A DNA stretch of 6,296 bases, from NCBI GenBank assembly GCA_905209435.1, contig CAJLTE010000141.1:1-6296 (forward strand), in the 5' to 3' direction. A program made the translations under genes and the position numbers. Numbering within the stretch: position 1 is the stretch's first letter; the number at the start of each line of letters is the position of its first letter. Shown one piece after another: positions 1-6,296 of the stretch. A model generated the notes under the pieces. That model saw only the letters and a program-made list of their open reading frames with translations. It was not told the origin of the DNA and ran no database searches. This DNA comes from an uncultured Blautia sp. GTDB taxonomy: Bacteria > Bacillota_A > Clostridia > Lachnospirales > Lachnospiraceae.

Positions 1-3000
1 GTGAGAATCCGGCAAATGACCATTTGAAAATCAAACGGCCATTGCCGGAATTACCAGCCGAAGAAGAAAAAGAGGCACAGCCGACAGACGTTCCGGCAGA
101 AGAGATAGAGACTGAGCTGAGTATTCCAGAGCAGAATTATCAGTTTGTGATGAAGCTGGCAGGAGAGGTTTTACGGGGAGAAGTAGATTCCAAAACCTTT
201 GAAGCAGGGGCAGGATTCATGCCCCTTACGATTGAGCAGATTGGTGATAACTATATTGCAATTTCTCATTACTATGAGCAAAACGGAGATGCCATGGCAG
301 ATCCGGATATGGAATTTGCTTATGATAATGACAGGAAAACGCTTCAGGCAAGAACTTATCAACAGGACGCATTACAAAGATACGATGAAGTCTATGGTAA
401 TGATGGCTATAATGAGCAACTGGAAGAAGAATTAAACCTGTTTGCACACCAGTGGTTCCAGACAATCGAGCAGCAGGGATATGTTCCGGTACAGGAAGCA
501 GTCGAACTTGAAGATGTCGTATTACCAGCCGAAAAAGAAAATACTCTGGAATTAGCACCTTCCTGGGAGCAAGGCAAACCTGCGAAGAAAATGCAGAGAT
601 ATGATCTGTATCCGGAAGTTTCCGGGCAAAACAGACACCAGTATCAGATTACAGAGGAGACACCGGAGTATGGTTCAGCCAAAGAAAAATTCCGGGCGAA
701 TATCGCAGCCATTCAACTTCTGAAGAAATGTGAAATGGAACATCGTTATGCAACACCGGAAGAACAGGAAATACTGGCAAAATATGTTGGTTGGGGTGGT
801 CTGTCCGATGCATTTGATCCAAAGAAATCTGCATGGGCAGACGAATATCTGGAATTGCAGACCATACTAAGTGAAGAAGAATACGAATCGGCAAGAGAAT
901 CAACACTGACAGCGTTCTATACCCCGCCGATTGTAATCAAGAGTATGTATCAGGCATTGGAAAATATGGGACTAAAGAGTGGAAATATTCTGGAACCGAG
1001 TTGCGGTGTGGGAAACTTTATCGGCATGAAATCGGAATCTCTTTCGGATTGTAAGATATATGGTGTGGAACTAGATTCTGTTTCCGGAAGAATTGCTACA
1101 CAGCTTTATCAGAAATCAAAAATAGCAGTAGAGGGATATGAAAAAGCAAATCTCCCGGACAGCTTTTTTGACGTTGCAGTTGGAAATGTACCGTTTGGAG
1201 AGTTCAAATTATTTGACAACAGGTATGACAGATATAATTTTTTCATTCACGATTATTTCTTTGCAAAGACATTGGACAAGGTAAGACCGGGCGGTGTGAT
1301 TGCATTTATCACATCATCGGGAACCATGGATAAGAAAAATCCATATGTCAGAAGATACCTGGCACAGAGAGCAGAATTGATCGGTGCGATCCGTCTGCCG
1401 AATGATACCTTTACCAAAAACGCAGGAACGAAAGTAACATCAGATATTATATTCCTCCAGAAGCGTGACCATATGATACTGGAGGAACCGGACTGGGTAT
1501 ATCTGGATTATGATGACAACGGCATTGAGCAGAATCGCTATTATGTGCGGCACCCGGAAATGATACTGGGAGAAATGGTCATGGAATCCGGTCCGTATGG
1601 CATGAGAAGCACTTGCAGACCGTATGAGGGAAGAGAACTGTCAGAACTTCTATCAGTTGCAGTTGAAGCATTAAAGGGTACGATTGAAGAAGTGGAACTT
1701 GAGGAATTGATAGAGGAAGAAGATCATACGATTCCTGCAGATCCATTGGTAAATAATTATTCTTATACATTGGTAGATGGAAAGCTTTATTATCGGGAAA
1801 ATAGCCGTATGAAGCCTGTGAGTCTGCCAATGACGGGAACAAATCGTGTGAAGGGCATGATTGCGATACGGGATTGTGCAAGAGAACTGATTAGGTATCA
1901 GACAGAAGGATATTCCGATGAAATAATTGAAGGACAACAGAAGGAATTGAACCGTTTGTATGACCTCTTCCGCAGCAAATACGGACTCTTAAATGATCGT
2001 GCCAATATGCGTGTATTTGCAGACGATAACAGTTATCCGTTGCTGAGTTCGCTGGAGATTCTTGCAGAAGACGGAACCCTGGAACGAAAAGCAGATATGT
2101 TTTCTAAGCGGACGATCAAAGCACATGAGGCAGTGACCAGTGTGGATACTGCCAGTGAAGCACTGTCGATTTCTCTTGCAGAAAAAGCGAAGGTAGACAT
2201 GGATTTCATGTCGGAACTGACAGGGAAATCAGAAGAAGAACTGGAACGGGAGTTGTCTGGTGTTGTCTTCCGTTTACCGGAAAGTGGCACAGAGAATCCA
2301 AAGTATGTTTCCGAAGACGAATACCTGTCAGGAAATGTCAGAGAGAAGCTGAAAGTAGCGGAACTTACTGCACAGTCAGATGCAAGGTATCAGGTCAATG
2401 TGACTGCACTGCAGAACGTACAGCCAAAGGATTTAAGTGCTTCAGAAATCAATATCCGGTTGGGGACAACATGGCTCCCGGAGAGTGATGTTGAAGATTT
2501 TATGTTCCAGTTATTGAACACACCTAATTATATGCAATGGAGAATAAAAGTCCATTTTTCCAAATATACGGGAGAATGGCAGGTAGAGGGAAGAAGTCTG
2601 GATAAGGGAAATGTAAAGGCGAACAATACCTATGGAACAACAAGAGCAAATGCCTATCGTATTATCGAAGATACCCTGAATCTGAGAGATGTCCGTATTT
2701 ACGATTATGTAGAGGACGAGGACGGAAAGAAAAAAGCCATTTTAAATAAGAAAGAAACTGCCATCGCACAGGGAAAACAAGATCTGATCAAGCAGGCATT
2801 CCAGGATTGGATATGGAAAGATCCGGAGCGCAGGCAGAGACTTACAGATTATTATAATGAAAATTTCAATGCAATCCGTCCAAGAGAGTATGACGGAAGC
2901 CATCTGAACTTTTACGGAATGAATCCGGAAATCCGGTTGCGGGAGCATCAGAAAAATGGTGTCGCAAGAATCTTATACGGTGGAAATACACTGCTTGCTT

Positions 3001-5405
3001 ATGTAGTTGGAGCAGGAAAGACTTATACGATGGTTGCAGCGGCAATGGAAAGTAAACGACTGGGACTTTGTCATAAGTCCATGATTGTTGTACCAAATCA
3101 TATTATTGAGCAGTTTGCAGCCGAATGGTTACAGCTTTATCCGGCAGCAAATTTACTGGTAGCAACCAAGAAAGATTTTGAAACCAAAAACAGAAAACGA
3201 TTCTGTGCCAGAATTGCTACCAGTGATGTAGATGCGGTAATCATCGGGCATAGTCAATTCGAAAAAATTCCACTGAGCATTGAGCGTCAGCAAAATACAA
3301 TCCGCAGTCAGATTGAGGAACTGGTGCAGGGAATTACAGAGGAAAAAGCAAGGAATGGAAATAAATTTACAATCAAGCAGTTGGAAAAGACGAAGAAGTC
3401 ATTGCTTGTCCGATTGGAAAAACTGAATGACCAGAGTAAAAAAGACCAGGTGATCAATTTTGAAGAACTGGGAATTGACCGCTTATTTGTCGATGAGGCG
3501 GACGGATACAAGAATTTGTATATATATACGAAAATGAGAAATGTAGCAGGTATCGCTCAGACAGAAGCGTTGAAGTCCTCTGATATGTTTATGAAATGCC
3601 AGTACCTTGACGAACTGACTGGAGGGAAAGGTGTAGTATTCGCTACAGGAACACCAGTCAGTAACAGTATGGTGGAACTATATACCATGCAGAGATATTT
3701 GCAGCACCACACATTGGTGGAACATAACTTACAGCATTTTGACGCATGGGCATCCACTTTCGGAGAAACAGTGACAGCAATCGAGCTTGCTCCGGAAGGG
3801 ACAGGCTACCGTCTGAAAACGAGATTTGCAAAGTTTTATAATCTTCCGGAGCTTATGCAGATGTTCCGGGAGGTGGCAGATATTCAGACTGCTGACATGC
3901 TGAATCTTCCAGTACCAGAAGCAGAATATCGGGTTGTATCTGTAAAACCAAGCGAAATGCAGCGTGAAATGGTTGTAGAACTGGGAGAACGTGCGGAGCG
4001 TGTAAGGGAAGGACTGGTCAATGCCACCGAAGATAATATGCTTCTGATTACTAATGACGGAAGAAAACTTGCACTGGATCAGAGAATGATGAATGACCTG
4101 TTGCCAGATTACCCGGAGAGTAAAGTCAATGCGTGTGTAGAGGAAGTCTATAACTTCTGGGAGCAAGGGCAGGAAAAGAGATTGACGCAGTTGGTATTTT
4201 GTGATTTATCTACCCCGAAAACAGATGGAAGTTTCAGTGTTTACAACGATGTAAGGGACAAATTGATTGCCAAAGGGGTTCCGCCAGAGGAGATTGCATT
4301 TATTCATGATGCTAATACCGAAGTCCGGAAAAAAGAATTATTTTCAAAAGTGAGAAGAGGTGCTGTCCGTATTTTAATGGGCAGCACTTTTAAGATGGGT
4401 GCAGGTACGAATGTGCAGGATTTAATTATTGCAAGTCATGATCTGGACTGCCCATGGCGTCCGAGGGATCTGGAACAAAGAGCAGGACGAACCGTCCGGC
4501 AGGGAAACAAAAATCCGAAGGTAGATGTTGTCCGATATGTTACAGAAGGAACATTCGATGCGTATTTGTATCAGATTATAGAGAATAAGCAAAAATTCAT
4601 TTCTCAAATCATGACCAGTAAAAGTCCTGCAAGGTCAGTAGAGGATATTGATGAAGTGGCACTGTCGTATGCAGAAATCAAAGCCTTAGCTGTTGGAAAT
4701 CCGTATATAAAAGAGAAGATGGATCTGGATATTCAGGTATCAAAGCTTCAACTATTGAAGCAGAGCTTTCTTAGTCAGAAGTATGAAATGGAAGATAAAG
4801 CAGTGCGATATTTCCCAAATGAGATCAGGCAGTGTGAACAACGAATTGCGGATTATGAATCAGATATTGCGCTGGCAAAGGAAAATACGCCGCCAGACCG
4901 AGAGACATTTCCAGAAATGCAGATCCATGATGTGGTATATACAGAAAAGAAAGAAGCAGGTCAGGCAATCATAGAAGCGTGTAAAGCAATGAAATCGGCA
5001 GATGCAGTGCTGATTGGAAGGTATCGTGGTTTTCCAATGAAGTTGTCTTATGATTCTTTTCAGAAGGTGTTTGTAATCTCCATGTATGGAAAACAAGTGT
5101 ACCATGTACCGCTTGGAACAGATATTCATGGTAATATCACACGTCTGGATAATAAGATTCAGGAACTGCCAGACAAGATGTTACGGTGTCAGGACAAGTT
5201 GGAAAACCTCAAGGTGCAGCTGGAGAATGCCAAAGAGGAAGCACAGAAAGAGTTTCCGCAGGAAGAAGAACTGGCAGAAAAGATAGCAAGACTTGGAGAA
5301 TTAAATGTACTTCTGGATATGGATAAGAAAGATCAGGTGCTGTTGGACGATGGAGAAGGAGTGGAGATAGAACCGGAACAAAAGAAAAAAGAACATGAGC
5401 GATAG
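1..5405 (+). CDS. DarB-like N6-adenine methyltransferase / SNF2 helicase fusion protein, 5'-partial
   Basis: The frame is open from the first full codon (nt 3) to TAG at 5403-5405, giving 1800 residues; the true start is upstream. Seen, numbered from nt 3: acidic linker (about 1-45); small domain (about 45-165); conserved YVGWGG at 261; methyltransferase with FYTPP (nt 915-929), AdoMet motif I EPSCGVGNF (993-1019), acidic motif II strand (1056-1076) and motif IV NVPFG (1185-1199); a central spacer (about 560-975); SNF2-type helicase with LREHQ (2937-2951), Walker A GAGKT (3009-3023), motif Ia (3084-3101), DEAD (3492-3503), ATGTPVSNS (3642-3668), motif V GAGTN (4398-4412) and motif VI QRAGRTVRQG (4476-4505); then a coiled-coil-rich tail. 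Family knowledge: such giant cytoplasmic fusions are common on Firmicutes ICEs and plasmids and resemble phage P1 DarB, an antirestriction protein. Inference: it binds or modifies element DNA during transfer. No PD-(D/E)XK nuclease motif was recognised, but the N-terminus is missing, so a restriction-type role is not excluded. Confidence 0.93.
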   Translation, partial: ENPANDHLKIKRPLPELPAEEEKEAQPTDVPAEEIETELSIPEQNYQFVMKLAGEVLRGEVDSKTFEAGAGFMPLTIEQIGDNYIAISHYYEQNGDAMADPDMEFAYDNDRKTLQARTYQQDALQRYDEVYGNDGYNEQLEEELNLFAHQWFQTIEQQGYVPVQEAVELEDVVLPAEKENTLELAPSWEQGKPAKKMQRYDLYPEVSGQNRHQYQITEETPEYGSAKEKFRANIAAIQLLKKCEMEHRYATPEEQEILAKYVGWGGLSDAFDPKKSAWADEYLELQTILSEEEYESARESTLTAFYTPPIVIKSMYQALENMGLKSGNILEPSCGVGNFIGMKSESLSDCKIYGVELDSVSGRIATQLYQKSKIAVEGYEKANLPDSFFDVAVGNVPFGEFKLFDNRYDRYNFFIHDYFFAKTLDKVRPGGVIAFITSSGTMDKKNPYVRRYLAQRAELIGAIRLPNDTFTKNAGTKVTSDIIFLQKRDHMILEEPDWVYLDYDDNGIEQNRYYVRHPEMILGEMVMESGPYGMRSTCRPYEGRELSELLSVAVEALKGTIEEVELEELIEEEDHTIPADPLVNNYSYTLVDGKLYYRENSRMKPVSLPMTGTNRVKGMIAIRDCARELIRYQTEGYSDEIIEGQQKELNRLYDLFRSKYGLLNDRANMRVFADDNSYPLLSSLEILAEDGTLERKADMFSKRTIKAHEAVTSVDTASEALSISLAEKAKVDMDFMSELTGKSEEELERELSGVVFRLPESGTENPKYVSEDEYLSGNVREKLKVAELTAQSDARYQVNVTALQNVQPKDLSASEINIRLGTTWLPESDVEDFMFQLLNTPNYMQWRIKVHFSKYTGEWQVEGRSLDKGNVKANNTYGTTRANAYRIIEDTLNLRDVRIYDYVEDEDGKKKAILNKKETAIAQGKQDLIKQAFQDWIWKDPERRQRLTDYYNENFNAIRPREYDGSHLNFYGMNPEIRLREHQKNGVARILYGGNTLLAYVVGAGKTYTMVAAAMESKRLGLCHKSMIVVPNHIIEQFAAEWLQLYPAANLLVATKKDFETKNRKRFCARIATSDVDAVIIGHSQFEKIPLSIERQQNTIRSQIEELVQGITEEKARNGNKFTIKQLEKTKKSLLVRLEKLNDQSKKDQVINFEELGIDRLFVDEADGYKNLYIYTKMRNVAGIAQTEALKSSDMFMKCQYLDELTGGKGVVFATGTPVSNSMVELYTMQRYLQHHTLVEHNLQHFDAWASTFGETVTAIELAPEGTGYRLKTRFAKFYNLPELMQMFREVADIQTADMLNLPVPEAEYRVVSVKPSEMQREMVVELGERAERVREGLVNATEDNMLLITNDGRKLALDQRMMNDLLPDYPESKVNACVEEVYNFWEQGQEKRLTQLVFCDLSTPKTDGSFSVYNDVRDKLIAKGVPPEEIAFIHDANTEVRKKELFSKVRRGAVRILMGSTFKMGAGTNVQDLIIASHDLDCPWRPRDLEQRAGRTVRQGNKNPKVDVVRYVTEGTFDAYLYQIIENKQKFISQIMTSKSPARSVEDIDEVALSYAEIKALAVGNPYIKEKMDLDIQVSKLQLLKQSFLSQKYEMEDKAVRYFPNEIRQCEQRIADYESDIALAKENTPPDRETFPEMQIHDVVYTEKKEAGQAIIEACKAMKSADAVLIGRYRGFPMKLSYDSFQKVFVISMYGKQVYHVPLGTDIHGNITRLDNKIQELPDKMLRCQDKLENLKVQLENAKEEAQKEFPQEEELAEKIARLGELNVLLDMDKKDQVLLDDGEGVEIEPEQKKKEHER

Positions 5406-5410
5406 AAAGG

Positions 5411-5445
5411 ATTCAGTCTGCCAGAGGGGTTCTGGCAGACTGAAT
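5411..5445 (+). terminator. Perfect inverted repeat (hairpin) after the large gene, possible terminator or mRNA 3' stabiliser
   Basis: Arms at 5411-5425 and 5431-5445 are exact reverse complements: a 15-bp stem closing a five-base GGGGT loop. It begins five bases after the TAG of the large gene. The following bases are GTAAAAATC rather than a T run, so it is not a textbook intrinsic terminator on the + strand; on the - strand the trailing bases are CCTTTCTATC, also a weak tract. It may end or attenuate transcription, or protect the 3' end of the long message. The hairpin is certain; its role is inferred. Confidence 0.6.
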
Positions 5446-5480
5446 GTAAAAATCGCACAGTCGTTTTCTCCTGAGAAAGT

Positions 5481-5489
5481 TGTTATAGT
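5481..5489 (+). promoter_or_regulatory. Candidate extended -10 promoter for the small-gene pair
   Basis: The sequence TGTTATAGT fits an extended -10 element (TG-n-TATAGT, five of six matches to TATAAT). No convincing -35 hexamer lies 16-18 bases upstream. Transcription would start near 5496, leaving a leader of about 22 bases carrying the AGGAGG site. Its position after the hairpin and before the small genes is sensible, but the match is short and could be chance. Confidence 0.3.
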
Positions 5490-5502
5490 TAGCAAAAAGA
5501 AC

Positions 5503-5508
5503 AGGAGG
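5503..5508 (+). promoter_or_regulatory. Ribosome binding site AGGAGG
   Basis: A full consensus AGGAGG lies nine bases before the ATG at 5518. It fixes that start and suggests strong translation of the first small gene. Confidence 0.85.
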
Positions 5509-5517
5509 AAGTAGAGC

Positions 5518-5865
5518 ATGAAATCATTATTTGCAAACGAAGAAATCATTTTACCGTCATGGCTAAAGATATTAATGGAAACAATAGACAGTGAGACAAT
5601 CCAGAAACTATCTGAGAATCAAGAATATCGGAAAATGCAGATAAGAAGAAAAGAGTTGTTAGAACATTATCCGATTATAGAAAAAGTCATAGACGATGAA
5701 GGAAAGGTATCCATATCAGAACAGGAGCATAAAGCACTTTTGGAGTATTTTCTGGTTAAGGATCGTATGGAAAATGAAGAACGTCTGTATCATTATCTGT
5801 ATGGACATATCCATTGCTATGAATATATGAAAAAGATTGGGGTGATAAAGCATGAAAATCAGTGA
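5518..5865 (+). CDS. Small helical protein of unknown function (115 aa), first of a tandem paralogous pair
   Basis: The ATG at 5518 follows a consensus ribosome binding site and the frame ends with TGA at 5863-5865. I do not recognise a named family. The protein is rich in Lys, Glu, Leu and Ile, has no signal peptide or membrane segment, and should be soluble and mostly alpha-helical. Visible marks are an LPSW near residue 12, a KELLEHY segment near 46, an acidic Asp-Asp-Glu-Gly turn near 59, and an HKALLEYF stretch followed by RLYHYLYG in the C-terminal half. It shows full-length resemblance to the next gene product, with the best match in the C-terminal half. It lies 112 bases after the large fusion gene and overlaps the next gene by 14 bases. 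Inference: an ICE accessory protein, perhaps acting as a pair with its neighbour. The gene is well supported; the function is unknown. Confidence 0.85.
   Translation: MKSLFANEEIILPSWLKILMETIDSETIQKLSENQEYRKMQIRRKELLEHYPIIEKVIDDEGKVSISEQEHKALLEYFLVKDRMENEERLYHYLYGHIHCYEYMKKIGVIKHENQ
5839..5844 (+). promoter_or_regulatory. Ribosome binding site inside the first small gene
   Basis: GGGGTG at 5839-5844, part of GGGGTGAT, sits seven bases before the ATG at 5852 and within the end of the upstream coding sequence. This suggests translational coupling of the two small genes. Confidence 0.65.
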
Positions 5866-6296
5866 TTTTGATATTTATCATTTGCCACCTTTGATGGGAA
5901 GTTTTGTGGATTTTATTGAAGATAAATGTAGAAAACTTCTGGAAGAATCCCCACAGTTTACTGAATTGATGAGAGAAGATCATGAGCTATTGGATAAATA
6001 CTGGTTTCTTAATACAATCACTGATACCAATGGAGTTACAAATGCACTGAATCTGAGTTATGAAGAAACAAAAGCATTACAAAGATTTTGTACAGTAGAA
6101 GAAGATATTAACTGTTGGCAACGGTTACAAATGTATCTGTTAGGTATGGAACATGCCATGGAATTGTTGGAATTATTGAAGATAGGAAGAACTTGTAAAG
6201 GGGATAAAATTATGTTAAGCTCTTATAAACAAACGGGAAATAAGGAAGATACGGAAAAAGAAAGAGGTGATACTATGGCAGAGAATAATACAAAAG
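5852..6296 (+). CDS. Small helical protein of unknown function, second paralogue, open at the window end (at least 148 aa)
   Basis: The start is ATG 5852, supported by GGGGTGAT seven bases upstream and by a 14-base overlap with the preceding gene. The frame has no stop up to the last base. The first about 115 residues resemble the upstream small protein: LP near residue 11, HELLDKY near 45, an Asp-x-Asn-Gly turn, then TKAL and RLQMYLLG. The predicted protein is soluble and helical, without signal peptide or membrane segment. I do not recognise a named family. After residue about 115 the composition shifts to a polar Lys/Glu/Thr-rich tail (from nt 6194) containing two in-frame ATGs at 6212 and 6275, each with its own Shine-Dalgarno-like sequence. 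The end of the gene is therefore uncertain: it may be a natural extension, a fusion with the next gene, nested initiation, or the result of a frameshift. Confidence 0.78.
   Translation, partial: MKISDFDIYHLPPLMGSFVDFIEDKCRKLLEESPQFTELMREDHELLDKYWFLNTITDTNGVTNALNLSYEETKALQRFCTVEEDINCWQRLQMYLLGMEHAMELLELLKIGRTCKGDKIMLSSYKQTGNKEDTEKERGDTMAENNTK
6263..6296 (+). other. Possible internal or next-gene start (ATG 6275) with strong ribosome binding site
   Basis: AGAGGTGAT at 6263-6271 is a near-perfect complement to the 16S rRNA tail, and ATG follows at 6275. The reading frame is the same as that of the small gene starting at 5852. The encoded start, Met-Ala-Glu-Asn-Asn-Thr-Lys, looks like an ordinary N-terminus. 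A weaker alternative is ATG 6212 behind AAAGGGG (6197-6203). Only 22 bases follow ATG 6275, so the product cannot be judged. Confidence 0.4.

Noticed and set aside
24..26. TTG as the start codon of the large gene
   Set aside because: The same frame is open back to the first bases of the window (Glu-Asn-Pro-Ala-Asn-Asp-His precede it), there is no Shine-Dalgarno sequence, and the family normally has more N-terminal domains. The gene is 5'-truncated by the window edge.
480..720. Many CCGGA/TCCGG words, which could suggest a repeated binding site
   Set aside because: They fall in frame as Pro-Glu, Pro-Asp or Ser-Gly codons with a CCG preference for proline, and their spacing is irregular. Codon choice explains them.
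3009..3023. Walker A as VVGAGKT rather than the SNF2-typical GxGKT with preceding DExG
   Set aside because: The catalytic Gly-Lys-Thr is intact and, from memory, VVGAGKT is usual in this ICE helicase family, so it is not a defect.
3729..4166. 145-codon open frame on the - strand
   Set aside because: It lies wholly inside the helicase coding region, its protein is Phe/His/Cys-rich and unlike natural proteins, and it has no clear ribosome binding site. It is an antisense shadow, as are the other - strand frames here.
5465..5478. Small TTTCTC/GAGAAA inverted repeat in the intergenic region
   Set aside because: Only about five Watson-Crick pairs can form around a four-base loop and most are A-T. 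It is too weak to call a terminator or operator.
5756..5983. 75-codon - strand frame across the junction of the two small genes
   Set aside because: Both + strand genes are well supported by ribosome binding sites and mutual similarity. The antisense product is low-complexity Phe/His/Ser and has no supporting signal.

Overview
The window looks like part of an integrative and conjugative element (ICE) or similar mobile island from a Gram-positive gut-type Clostridia, most likely Lachnospiraceae-like. The pointers are moderately low G+C, strong AGGAGG/AGGTGAT ribosome binding sites, AGA-rich arginine usage, and a giant methyltransferase-helicase fusion typical of Firmicutes ICEs. The host assignment is inference from style and protein family; no integrase, relaxase, oriT or attachment site lies in the window.

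Region 1 (1-5405, + strand) is one continuous reading frame that enters the window already open. It is the C-terminal 1800 residues of a very large protein. In order it has an acidic linker, a small alpha/beta domain, an N6-adenine methyltransferase-like domain (AdoMet motif at 993-1019, motif IV as NVPFG at 1185-1199), a central spacer of about 500 residues, an SNF2/superfamily 2 helicase (Walker A 3009-3023, DEAD box 3492-3503, motif VI 4476-4505) and a coiled-coil-rich tail. The layout matches ICE, plasmid and phage proteins related to phage P1 DarB, suspected of protecting incoming DNA from restriction.

Region 2 (5406-5517) is the only intergenic stretch. It holds a perfect 15-bp-stem hairpin just after the stop codon, a candidate extended -10 promoter and a strong ribosome binding site.

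Region 3 (5518-6296) holds two small overlapping genes. Both encode soluble, helical, charged proteins I cannot name. Read side by side they appear to be diverged paralogues. The second has no stop before the window ends: its frame runs past the expected end and through two further ATG codons, each with its own Shine-Dalgarno sequence. All genes are on the + strand, consistent with an ICE accessory or transfer operon in which the large protein and the small proteins travel together. No CRISPR array, tRNA, rRNA or insertion sequence was seen.
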